DNA of 13,578 nucleotides from Chrysochromulina parva (GCA_002887195.1 PJAB01001571.1:1-13578), one strand, 5' to 3'. Counted from the first letter of the stretch, positions 1 through 8,100 are shown. Notes: a model not told the origin generated them from the sequence alone. Translations and numbers: made by a program.

Positions 1-1232
1 CACTCCTCCTCTTCCTCCCCGCCGCCTGCCACAGCCTTCTTCGCGCCTTCGACTAATGCAGGCATGCCGCCAGCAGCAGCAGCGGCAATGCCAGCAGCGC
101 GGTCGCCCTTGCCGGTCGAACCTGGCGCCGCCTCCCCGCCCGCTGCCTCCTCGGCATCGGCCGCCGGCAGCGGCGAGGCAAGCTCGAAATAGTTCGTCCC
201 TGACACTCGATCTGGTAGCTCGTCGCTCGTCAGGACGCCAGATGCGGCGGCGCTGGGGTCAGCGGCATTCGGTTCCAAGCTCGAGCGCGAGCGGAGAGCA
301 CTTGGCGGCTTCGGCAGTACGGGCAGGGTGCCGCCGGCGGCGCCACCGGGCGCCCCATCCAGGCTCGAGGCGGCAGCGGCGCTGGACGGCGGTGGCGGCT
401 GCTGCTTGTTGACCTTGAAAAAGACGAGGGGCTTCAGCTTTCGTTCTTGGGGAGGTGGGACTAGGCTGCCCACCGCGTGCGCGTCGGCCAGTAGCCCAGG
501 CTCTCCCGCGACCAGCCACGACTCCATCGGCGCGACCGCCGACGCCGCGTGCCCCGCCGGATCCTCTATGCCGATGCCCTCTCGCTTGCCTGCGGTGCGC
601 TCCGAGCCCTGATCGGCCGCCTCTTCGCTCCCAGCAACGCTCTCGTACCGGTAGAGCTGGAGCGGGCGCGCGATCACGTACGCGGCGAGGATCGAGCCCA
701 GGACCGACGCGATTCCCGTGGCCACGCCGGCGGCGATCAGGCTTGACGACACTGAGTGGCGAGGCAGTTGATTGATGAGGTTCGTGGCCGAGCCGGCCTG
801 CACGAGCGCGACGATGAGCGCGAGCGGGCAGCCGAGGGACGAGAGTAGGTAGGCCAGGTTGAAGACCGTGCACAGGCCGTGCTGGCGCTGTACGCGCGCG
901 AACGAGGCGGCGAATCCGAAGGCGTAGCCGGGGATGTAGAGCGCGAGCACGCTGCTGCTCATCGCCGTGAGCACGGCTGTGAGCACGGTCTGCGTGAAGC
1001 TGACGCCCTGCACGAGCCGCTGGATCTGTACCGCAAACCGGTAATTCTCGGCGATCGAGAGGGGCCGCGCATGCCGCCGGCGCCCAGCGGGCGTATTCTC
1101 CAAAGCAGCCGATGTGAGGCCCTCTGACACAAGCCCATCATTCCTGCGAATCGACTGGAGTTTCCGCGAGTAGTTGGCCAGCCGCGCGGCAATGTCCTGC
1201 TCGTCCAGCGAGAGGGCATCGCGCATCTCCAT
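1..1232 (-). CDS. Partial three-helix membrane protein with long disordered tail, unrecognised
   Basis: The frame is open for 410 codons from an ATG at 1232 to the left window edge, with no stop in the window, so the C-terminus is missing. The start is well supported: an in-frame TGA lies about 50 bases upstream and the context ACAACCATGG is a strong eukaryotic initiation site. Residues 1-75 are polar and probably cytosolic. Hydrophobic stretches lie at about 78-112 (long enough for one or two helices), 120-147 and 160-190; the last ends in Ala-Arg-Pro followed by a Tyr/Arg stop-transfer cluster. From about 200 onward the chain is rich in Ala, Gly, Pro, Ser and Glu, with no globular pattern, a basic LKPLVFFKVNK patch near 266-276 and a run of Glu at the edge. 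I do not recognise the family; a channel, receptor or transporter fragment are all possible. The frame is certain, the function unknown. Confidence 0.72.
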   Translation of the reverse strand, partial: MEMRDALSLDEQDIAARLANYSRKLQSIRRNDGLVSEGLTSAALENTPAGRRRHARPLSIAENYRFAVQIQRLVQGVSFTQTVLTAVLTAMSSSVLALYIPGYAFGFAASFARVQRQHGLCTVFNLAYLLSSLGCPLALIVALVQAGSATNLINQLPRHSVSSSLIAAGVATGIASVLGSILAAYVIARPLQLYRYESVAGSEEAADQGSERTAGKREGIGIEDPAGHAASAVAPMESWLVAGEPGLLADAHAVGSLVPPPQERKLKPLVFFKVNKQQPPPPSSAAAASSLDGAPGGAAGGTLPVLPKPPSALRSRSSLEPNAADPSAAASGVLTSDELPDRVSGTNYFELASPLPAADAEEAAGGEAAPGSTGKGDRAAGIAAAAAGGMPALVEGAKKAVAGGGEEEEE

Positions 1233-1453
1233 GGTTGTCACTGTGACAGTAAATGAAGGAAGCCAGCCAGCCGTTCGTGAAGCTCAGGTCCACAGGTGCG
1301 CGCGCGCGCCCGCGACGGGTCACCTACGCAGCACACGGCGCAGAAAAAGACTGCAGTGAAGTTCAGCGACCGTTTTCTTCATAGTTCAACACGACGCGAA
1401 ATTGACAGTCGGTCTACGTCGGTCATTTTGAGCTGACCTTTACGGTACGTGTA

Positions 1454-1507
1454 AACAGAAAAGACAAGTCTTTGACATGCAACAGAAAAGACACGTATTT
1501 TGACAAA
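1454..1507. repeat. Imperfect 27-bp tandem repeat, two copies
   Basis: Both copies begin AACAGAAAAGAC and share a GT followed by a T-run and GACA at the end. The copies are 1454-1480 and 1481-1507, directly abutting, and differ at a few positions including a one-base offset in the T-run. It sits in the intergenic gap and is too short to be a satellite array. Confidence 0.7.
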
Positions 1508-1608
1508 AGGCCGCTCTGTGACACACCACACACGCTCACACGCCACGGTGCTCGGCTGCCGGGGGATGATGGCGCATGGGACTTGCTCCAAATGCTCGAC
1601 CTCGTATA

Positions 1609-1624
1609 GACCTCGTACGAGGTC
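1609..1624. repeat. Perfect 16-bp palindrome
   Basis: GACCTCGTACGAGGTC equals its own reverse complement. A second half-site, CGACCTCGTA, lies just upstream at 1598-1607, and a further short CGATCATCGATCG element follows. It is 57-72 bases past the stop codon of the HTTM-like gene, so it could be part of that gene's 3' untranslated region or a dimeric protein-binding site. Confidence 0.6.
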
Positions 1625-1680
1625 GATCATCGATCGCGTCGTCCAAGTCGCGACCGACTCGCTAGGACACGACAACGATC

Positions 1681-3297
1681 TCACGGCCCGTAGCAGTGCA
1701 CCTCATCCCAATTTTCTCCTAGCAGGACTGGCAGAGGCTGAAATAGCATGAGACTCACTGGCCACTGCGGCGGCGGTAGCAGCGCGACCTCATCGGCGGC
1801 GCACGATGGGGGGAAAAGTCCCCGCCCGAGCGAGCACGTCGCCGTCCTGGCCTTCGCGTCCCACCGGTACACAACGTCTACACCAGCCCCACGCTGTCGC
1901 CACGCCTCGATGTTGGCCTTCAATGCAGGCGGCACGGCCACCGAAAGGCGCGTGTACGAGAGCTCGAAGCTCTCTCCTCTCGCCTGCGCCTCGCCGATGA
2001 GGCGCCGGAGCTCGAGGGCGGGCACGCTGTATAGGGCGGCGGTGGGCGCGTCGGCCGCGGGTCCAGCCACAGCCTCAAGTCCGATGACGCGCCCAAGCAT
2101 TGGGTTCCACTGACGCGCTGTGTGGCCCGCCGCGGCGAGGAGGGCGCGCGCGGCAGGACTGATCGAAGCGGTCACTTCCGCCGGGTACTGCGCCGCCATC
2201 CTTTCGGACGTAACTGACGTGACGCGGATGGTGGAAAAGGCCGCGCGGCTGAGTTGGCTCGGAAGGAGCCCATGCAACAGGCCAGTGGGCACGAGCAGGT
2301 GGTTGGAGCCGGCGTGGAAGCGCTGGTTGCTGAACATGTTGGGAGCCATCTGATCGACGACTCCGAGCATAGGCAAGCCAAACGCGTAGACGGCCGCCAC
2401 GGCAAGCGGTCCACGCATACGAAGCGCGTTCTGGCCACCTGCTGACGTGTCAACCGTGACCGTCGGTTGCATCAAGACAACCGCACGCGAGAGTAAGATG
2501 AATTGGGCAAAGTATGCTGTCGGTGCCGTGTCAAAAAAGAAGGGATGAGCTCCAACAAGGCGTCCGGCGATGGCGATCGCAGCCGCGAGGGCAGCGAGCA
2601 CCGTTACGCTGAGGGCACGTGTCTCAGAAAGAGCGGCCGCGACCGCGTCCGGCGCAAAGAAGAAGAGGTATTGCGCGGCGCACACGGAAAAGCCACCGGC
2701 ATTGTTCGGCGGTGGCGTGAGCACGACGAGGAGGTGGAAGACCAAGGCGAGAGCGAGGCCGGCTCGGCGGCGTGTTGCGAGCAGCAGCGGGATGGCCAAC
2801 TCAACCGCGAGGGCGGCACCGGGCGCAAGCTTGCTGAGCAAGAATGCGACCTGTGCGCTTTGAGCAAGCGGGGGTGCATACGCCGCGATGAGTTGGGCAA
2901 AGAAGATCGTGCCGCACGACGTGCGTGCATCGAGAAAGCTAGTGTTGAGCTTCCAGAACGCCGCGCCAGCGTAAAATGTGATCAGCTGCGCCCGAATAGC
3001 GGGCGCAGCTCGCGCCACATCTGTGCCGGCCGCCACAATGGTGATGTCCATGAGCACCGCCCACAATTCGACCTCAAATATGATCGGCATCGACGATATG
3101 CGCAGCGCAAGTCGCACGAGCGTCACGAGTGTGAAAAGTTGACGAGACTTGGAGAAGGCGGTGAGCAGAACGAGGATCAGTAGAACCGTGCTTGTCTGTG
3201 CAAAGAAACCACCGACGGTGGAGCCGCCGTACAGTTGGTTGACGGCCTGGATGAGCCAGACGCTGCGCACGTAGGCAGAGAAGAGAGTGAACGACAT
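1681..3297 (-). CDS. HTTM / vitamin K-dependent gamma-carboxylase-like multi-pass membrane protein
   Basis: The 538-residue frame runs from an ATG with G at -3 to a TGA. Residues 1-315 are strongly hydrophobic, with about eight candidate helices (roughly 33-48, 55-68, 74-91, 103-114, 146-175, 178-193, 229-246 and 298-314). The family signature is FYAGAAFWKLNTSFLD at 108-123 followed by SCG at 127-129: in the HTTM group and in gamma-glutamyl carboxylase this helix carries a conserved Lys-Leu-Asn/Asp, and Lys116 would match the lysine that serves as base in the carboxylase. A helix with His188 and the segment NMFSNQRFHAGSNHLL at 320-335 also fit this group. Residues 345-538 form a soluble, Arg/Ala-rich tail with no recognised domain. 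What I see is the motif set and topology. Membership is inferred, and whether it carboxylates anything is unknown; most HTTM proteins have no assigned substrate. Confidence 0.72.
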   Translation of the reverse strand: MSFTLFSAYVRSVWLIQAVNQLYGGSTVGGFFAQTSTVLLILVLLTAFSKSRQLFTLVTLVRLALRISSMPIIFEVELWAVLMDITIVAAGTDVARAAPAIRAQLITFYAGAAFWKLNTSFLDARTSCGTIFFAQLIAAYAPPLAQSAQVAFLLSKLAPGAALAVELAIPLLLATRRRAGLALALVFHLLVVLTPPPNNAGGFSVCAAQYLFFFAPDAVAAALSETRALSVTVLAALAAAIAIAGRLVGAHPFFFDTAPTAYFAQFILLSRAVVLMQPTVTVDTSAGGQNALRMRGPLAVAAVYAFGLPMLGVVDQMAPNMFSNQRFHAGSNHLLVPTGLLHGLLPSQLSRAAFSTIRVTSVTSERMAAQYPAEVTASISPAARALLAAAGHTARQWNPMLGRVIGLEAVAGPAADAPTAALYSVPALELRRLIGEAQARGESFELSYTRLSVAVPPALKANIEAWRQRGAGVDVVYRWDAKARTATCSLGRGLFPPSCAADEVALLPPPQWPVSLMLFQPLPVLLGENWDEVHCYGP

Positions 3298-3369
3298 CGC
3301 GGTTCCTCTCTGTTCCCCCCAACCAAATTATTTTTCTGCCACTCAAAGGCGCGCGACCAGGTCGCAGTG

Positions 3370-3409
3370 CAAGTCAAGACAAGTCAAGTCTTGCCGGGGT
3401 AGTCAAGTC
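3370..3409. repeat. Clustered CAAGTC/CAAGAC hexamers with an internal inverted repeat
   Basis: CAAGTC occurs at 3370-3375, 3380-3385, 3385-3390 and 3404-3409, with CAAGAC at 3375-3380. The stretch 3375-3393 can also fold as CAAGAC / GTCTTG around a 7-base loop. It lies 73-112 bases upstream of the HTTM-like start codon, where it could be a promoter element cluster; it may equally be simple-sequence expansion. Confidence 0.5.
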
Positions 3410-3654
3410 ATCTCCAGTCATCTCACCTGTCAAGCATTCGCTCCGAGCTGCGCGCGCGGTGAGTCCAGTCCGGTCGTTGAGTCGAGGGGATCGCCCCACG
3501 GTGTCGACGGGGTGTCTGCACCCGCGCCCACATCTCTGATGTCAACAGATGTGGTGTCGTACACGGAGTGACCCGCATCGATCGATGATGAAGAGCCAAC
3601 GGTCCCATGCCAAGATCCCGCGCGCGTGAAACCACACTTCGGGTTCACATACAA

Positions 3655-3690
3655 ATTGGATATACCAATTACCCAATTGCAATTACCATG
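3655..3690. repeat. AT-rich cluster of AATTGG / CCAATT inverted repeats
   Basis: The segment holds AATTGG, five bases, then CCAATT, followed by another CCAATT and the self-complementary TTGCAA. It lies about 140-170 bases past the stop codon of the SGNH gene, in a locally AT-rich island. A role as a 3' processing region or chromatin boundary is only a guess. Confidence 0.45.
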
Positions 3691-3826
3691 ATCGCTTGAT
3701 CGCATGTCCGGTTACGCAGGCACGAATCACTTATGTCTTATGATATGGCTTGCGTGAATTTTTATTATTACGAGTGTTCGAACGGATCCGGGATCCCGCG
3801 CAGAACCGCAGTGTACGAACTCATAG

Positions 3827-4789
3827 TCATACCCAACCAACGTTGTGCAAGGCTTGCACGATACACGCACCCCAGAGTTCATGGCCTGCTGCATTCGGAT
3901 GCAAACGGTCAGGCATCAGGTCACGGCGAACAATCTCGGGCCGAGTGGAAGCTGGGGCAATTCCAGCTTGCGGACCCGCGCCGGACGCAGCGGCAGCCAA
4001 GCCGAGGTCTGCCGCGGTGCTCTTCTTGGCGGGTGACTGTGTGTAGAACGGAGCGCCGCAGTCCACGTAACTGACGCGGCTTGGATAGAGCCTTTGGAGA
4101 TGGGAAGCCACCGCCTTCTCGAGCGCCGAGTTGACTGCGACCACATCGTCCGTATAGTGGCTCGTTCCCGAGGAAGCAGTGCGCGAATGCCTGCGCTTGC
4201 GCTTGTCGCCACGAGGAAGCAGCGCATTGATGAGCAGGCGTGTGCGCGTCGCATTGAGAAGGTAGCTTGCGACGGCGAGAATGCCGCGCGTGGTGTCACC
4301 AACGGAATGCCCGTGGCCTAAATTGTTGGTACCAATCAAGAGGTTCACGTTGAGCCACGGGTCGTTCTTCATAATTGGTGTGAATTCGCCTGCTTGCAAG
4401 CGCCACAAGAGATGCTGCGTGCAATCCGCTGAGATGGCAAGTGGCAACGGAGATGGCCAATGCTTCGCCAGAGTACTGTTGAGCACGCCCGGCACGCCAC
4501 GAGTGCGTGGCATCGTCTTGCAATACGACGTCCCACGCCAGCTCTCTGTGATGCTGTCGCCAAAGAGCACCAGTCGCGGCTTGTGCTGTTCGACCGCTGG
4601 TGTGTAGGTGGCTGCAGCGATTCGCATGCTCTCATGGCACGCACGCCAAGTGTTGAGCTCTTTGCGGTTGTGCACGCTCCATGGTAGGGTGCGCGGCGAG
4701 GGCACGTCGGGAACTTCGTATTGTGACATGAATTCGGCGGCCGCACCTGTGAACGGAAAGACAGTGTCGCGCACTCTTCCGACTACCAT
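3827..4789 (-). CDS. SGNH/GDSL hydrolase resembling the PAF-acetylhydrolase Ib catalytic subunit
   Basis: A 320-residue protein with all the SGNH blocks in order. Block I is LFGDSITESW with nucleophile Ser79. Block II is AISADCTQHLLWRLQAGEF at about 118-136, very like the corresponding strand-helix of PAF-acetylhydrolase Ib subunits. Block III is IGTNN with Asn155. Block V is DRLHPNAAGHELW with Asp294 and His297 completing the triad. Family members hydrolyse acyl or acetyl esters of lipids or sugars; the substrate here cannot be read from sequence. The frame is open further upstream only through a GTG codon, with an in-frame TAA beyond it, so I place the start at the ATG at 4789, which has A at -3 and G at +4. 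A second in-frame ATG at 4729 is possible. No clear signal peptide or membrane anchor is seen. Oddities are an insert of about 45 residues, Ala/Ser/Thr-rich, before block V, and Ala121 where block II normally has Gly. Confidence 0.82.
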   Translation of the reverse strand: MVVGRVRDTVFPFTGAAAEFMSQYEVPDVPSPRTLPWSVHNRKELNTWRACHESMRIAAATYTPAVEQHKPRLVLFGDSITESWRGTSYCKTMPRTRGVPGVLNSTLAKHWPSPLPLAISADCTQHLLWRLQAGEFTPIMKNDPWLNVNLLIGTNNLGHGHSVGDTTRGILAVASYLLNATRTRLLINALLPRGDKRKRRHSRTASSGTSHYTDDVVAVNSALEKAVASHLQRLYPSRVSYVDCGAPFYTQSPAKKSTAADLGLAAAASGAGPQAGIAPASTRPEIVRRDLMPDRLHPNAAGHELWGACIVQALHNVGWV

Positions 4790-4809
4790 ACTCCATATAC
4801 CGTCTCCGG

Positions 4810-4871
4810 GTACCGGTAAAAAGACACCGGGGGGAGCCGGGACACACACGGGTACCGTTTTTTACCGGTAC
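4810..4871. repeat. Perfect 13-bp inverted repeat around a 36-bp spacer
   Basis: GTACCGGTAAAAA at 4810-4822 is the exact reverse complement of TTTTTACCGGTAC at 4859-4871. A nested smaller inverted repeat pairs GTACCG near 4852 with CGGTAC at 4866-4871. It begins 21 bases upstream of the SGNH start codon, so it may lie in that gene's 5' untranslated leader, where it could form a hairpin, or be a paired binding site. Confidence 0.7.
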
Positions 4872-4901
4872 GGTAACCGATTTCTGCTTTTTCCTTCCGA
4901 T

Positions 4902-4911
4902 TTTCGCGAAA
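4902..4911. promoter_or_regulatory. TTTCGCGAAA palindrome, E2F-like
   Basis: The palindrome contains the TTTCGCG core bound by E2F/DP factors in animals and plants. It lies between the divergent SGNH and J-domain genes, 113 bases from the former's start. The same decamer recurs at 8830-8839. Function is inferred from the motif alone, and short palindromes arise by chance. Confidence 0.3.
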
Positions 4912-5058
4912 TTCTGCCGCTGTTGCGCTGATCTCATGAAACTGAGGCGGGAGAGGTGGTGGTGGGTGGCTCGGCTTTTCGACTCACTTGGTCAACACAC
5001 TGCACCGGTAGTCGCGTCGATCGTGTTCACACTCTGCAGCAACACTGACGAAACACAC

Positions 5059-5093
5059 GTGAAAAACCCCGCGCATGTGAAAAACCCCGCGCA
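5059..5093 (+). repeat. Two-copy tandem repeat with 18-bp period
   Basis: GTGAAAAACCCCGCGCA occurs at 5059-5075 and again, identical, at 5077-5093. The first copy overlaps a CACGTG hexamer at 5056-5061. The pair ends 59 bases upstream of the J-domain protein's ATG, suggesting duplicated promoter or leader elements. Confidence 0.75.
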
Positions 5094-5152
5094 CATCGAG
5101 AGGGGCGCGTTCGCGACACCAGCAGAGGGCGCGCCGCTGCCCGCGCCGGTCC

Positions 5153-8100
5153 ATGGAAAAGGTGACTTTTGGCTTCTACCACGCGCTCGGCGTCACGTTC
5201 GACGCCGATGAGCAGGCCATCAAGAAGGCGTTTCGCAAGCTGTCCCTGAAGCTGCACCCTGACCGCAACCCGGGTGACGAGTCCGCCAAGGACAAATTCC
5301 AGATCGTCAACTCGTCCTACGCATGCCTCTCGGAGACGCCGCGTCGGGAGCAGTACGATGCGATGTTCCGCATGCGCTGCGTCCTCGACCAGGGAAATCT
5401 CACGGCAGATCAGCTTCGCGAGCTCGAACTGGATGCAAACTACATGTTCCCCGTGCTTGGCGTCAAGACCCTTGGCATGCGTGAGGAGGCCGTGCTGATG
5501 CTCAACCTCGAGGACGGGCTGCCAAAGGCTAGCGTTGAACGCTGGCGTAACGGCGAGAACATCGACCAGCGGCCGCTCAGCTCGCTGCGCTCCGTGGACG
5601 CGGACGACAACCCGCCGAACGGCGTCAAGCTTGCATTCCGAGAGGAGAGTAGCAAAACGGAAACGAAGGTGCACCTGCTCGCGCGCTCGGTCGGAGAGCG
5701 CGGGACAATCGTGCTGCTGCTGCGTACGCTCACGAGCGCCGGTGCGAAGCTGCGCACCGACGACCGCCTGATGCCGCCCCCGCCGCGGCTCACGGCATGG
5801 CTAAAGCTAAGCAGCACGAGCTTGATGTACGGCAAGCAGAGTGTTCGCGTGTTCGCGCTGCTGGGGCGCTCGAAGCTGCTCCTCTTCTCGGACGCGCAGC
5901 TTCGCCAGCTGAAGCAGCTCATCACGCTCGAGACGGGCGCCGTGCAGCTGCGCCACACGCCAGGAGAGCAGGAGTTTGAGCTCACCATCAACCCGCCTAC
6001 CTCGCCAAACACGAAGAGCTCTGCATTTGGAGCCGGGAAAGACTTGCTCAATATGGGCAAGTCGATGTTCAAGCTCACGCTCAGCGCCGAAACGGGCTTC
6101 GTGGCGGGTCAGTGGGCCACAGCCATCTCCGAAGGGCTCATGCAGGCGGGACTCAACGCCGAGGGTGTCACTATGCAAGCGTCGGCCTCAGGCGCCACAG
6201 GCGCGGGCGCACCCACCAAACCGAAATGGGGGCCGGAGATGATGGGTGCTGCGCCGGCGGACCCGTTCGACATGCCCAAGAGCTCGAAGGCGGCAGTGGG
6301 GAGCGGGGGCGGCGCGAGCGCCAAGACAAAGACCGAGCAGGTCGCCGAGGCCGACCTGCTCGGCGATCTGGGAGGCGGCGATGAGGCCGACCTCGTCCGA
6401 ACGGCCTCATTAGGATTGAATTCCGACCTGCGCGAGCTCGTTGCAAAGCCGACGGCCGACATCCAGGCGGAAGAGGGCGAACCCGTGGCGGATGAGCCGC
6501 CGGAGGATCCGGAGCCGAGCCCACATCAGTCCAGCCGACCGCCAATGACTGGCGGTGCTCCAACACCCAACCTCATGGGGTTCACTCCGTCGGGTGGGAT
6601 GGGCACGCGGAGCAGTAGCCAATCATCAGGCAGCCTCATGGATATGATCGATGATGCACCGCTGATGGGGCTGTCGATGAATACCCCGCCGATGGGGATG
6701 TCGATGATTACCCCGCCGATGGGAATGATGAATACGCCGATGGGGATGTCGATGAATACACCGCCGATGGGGATGTCGATGAATGTACCGCCTTTGGGGA
6801 TGACGATGGCACCGTCGTCGATGGCACCTATGGTGTCTTCGGGAGCGGCAGCGTCGGCGACGTCCTGGCAGCGGCAGCTCACTCTGAACAAGCCGATGCA
6901 GGGCAGCCGGCTTGGGCTCGATATCGAGCAGGGGAGTCTCCCGGATGTGGTGGTGGTGTGCGAGGTCAAGGCCAACTCGGCTGCTGAGAAGGCGGGCTTG
7001 AGGGTGGGCGAGCGGCTGTACACAGTCGCCGGCAAGCCTGTGATGAACACCGACAACGCATTTGACTTGCTCTGCGACGCCATCGGCGACATTAAGTTGA
7101 CCGTTGGCCCGCTGACGCCGCCGCCGTCAGTGCCCATGCATCTACCTATGGCACCACCGTCCGACTCTGCCTTCAGCGACTCTGCCTTCGGTTTCATGGC
7201 TGGGGGCAATGGCGGTGGCGGCAGCGCCCCTGTGTCACCGTCGACCGCCGTCGGCGACTCTGCCTTCGGCTTCATCGCCGCCGCCGAGCCGTCACCGCCG
7301 CTGGTTTCGTCAGTTTCGTCACCGCCGCTGGTTTCGGGCTTCGGCTTTATGGATGGCAGCAATGGCGGTGGCGGCAGCGCCCAGGTGTCGCCGTTGGGCG
7401 GTGGCGGTTCTGCCTTCGGCTTCATCGACGTCGGCAATACCTCGCCCCCGGCCGACCGACCGCCACGAGCGAGGCCACCCGCACCCTCCATCCCCTTTCC
7501 CGTGTGCGAGGGCTCGGAGCTACTCGTCGAGTGGCAGCTGCCTGTGTGGGCAGGCGACAGTGCAGGCGCCGTGCACCACTATGAACTCCAATGGCGAAAC
7601 GAGGAGGAGGATTGGTGGACGGCCTCATCGAGCTCGCGGACCATCGCGCTCACGCGTGCGCGGCTGCGGGGACTGCGGCCGGCCTCAGCCTACTGGTTGC
7701 GCGTGCGCTCCATCGGTGCGGACAACGGCAAGTCCGACTTCTCGAGCTCGATCTGGCCAGCCCTCACGCCCACCTCGCCTCCGCAAGCCTTCGCCAACTC
7801 CGACGGCTCGGTACACGTGTTCCTCGAGCCGCTGCCGCCCTTTGCGACCTACTACGAGGTGCAGTGGATCCCAGCTGCCAAGTATGCCAGAGGCCCCAAA
7901 GTCGCGTTAATGAATTGGAAGCTCGCTCAAGCCGATGTGCTTCCGAACGGCCAAGGTGGCGCAAACGGCAGCGCGGGCCCTTGGTCAGCCCTTGCCGTCG
8001 CTGCGAATGCATGGAAGGGTGCCACCATGGTCCTGCGGCAACTGCCGCGCGGAGGCCCATACCTATTCCGCGTGCGGACGGCCAGCGAAGATGGCCTGAC

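Larger units (their letters stand above)
1233..1680. other. Intergenic: 5' side of the partial membrane gene, 3' side of the HTTM gene
   Basis: No convincing coding frame is visible on either strand. It should hold the promoter of the left-hand gene and the 3' end of the HTTM-like gene, both on the minus strand. Its visible structure is a two-copy tandem repeat at 1454-1507, a perfect palindrome at 1609-1624 and a short alternating GC run near 1300-1312. AT content is locally higher at 1380-1510 than in the neighbouring coding DNA. No TATA box or clear polyadenylation signal could be assigned. Confidence 0.6.
3298..3826. other. Intergenic: upstream of the HTTM gene, downstream of the SGNH gene
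   Basis: These 529 bases contain no supported gene. The left part (3298-3430) is the 5' flank of the HTTM-like gene and carries clustered CAAGTC hexamers. The right part (3640-3780) is an AT-rich island with CCAATT inverted repeats and ends at the 3' end of the SGNH hydrolase gene. The base composition drop at 3640-3780 stands out against the GC-rich flanks. Confidence 0.6.
4790..5152. promoter_or_regulatory. Divergent intergenic region between the SGNH and J-domain genes
   Basis: The two start codons point away from each other and are 363 bases apart, so both promoters must lie here unless upstream exons exist. The region holds a 13-bp inverted repeat (4810-4871), a TTTCGCGAAA palindrome at 4902-4911, a CACGTG hexamer at 5056-5061 and a two-copy 18-bp tandem repeat at 5059-5093. 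No TATA box is evident. The functional role of each element is inferred from position only. Confidence 0.6.

Noticed and set aside
401..406. DLLGDL (residue numbering of the J-domain protein) as a clathrin box
   Set aside because: The consensus needs a hydrophobic residue where Asp stands, so clathrin binding through this site is not claimed.
259..873. 204-codon minus-strand frame
   Set aside because: It lies in a shifted frame of the partial membrane gene and is Arg-rich, with none of that gene's hydrophobic segments.
2503..3183. 226-codon plus-strand frame
   Set aside because: It is antisense to the HTTM-like gene, has Arg/Glu-rich shadow composition and no recognisable domain.
4790..4849. 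GTG-initiated N-terminal extension of the SGNH hydrolase
   Set aside because: The first codon is GTG, not used as a normal start in a nuclear eukaryotic gene, and the added 20 residues cover the inverted repeat region.
5059..5093. Possible CRISPR-like array
   Set aside because: There are only two copies separated by one base, with no spacers.
4936..5211. 91-codon plus-strand frame containing an HVKNPA repeat
   Set aside because: The peptide repeat is only the translated 18-bp tandem repeat, and the frame overlaps the J-domain start out of frame.
6526..7491. 321-codon frame on the minus strand
   Set aside because: It is antisense to the repeat and PDZ part of the J-domain gene; its Ile/Gly-rich repeats simply mirror the Met-rich array on the other strand.
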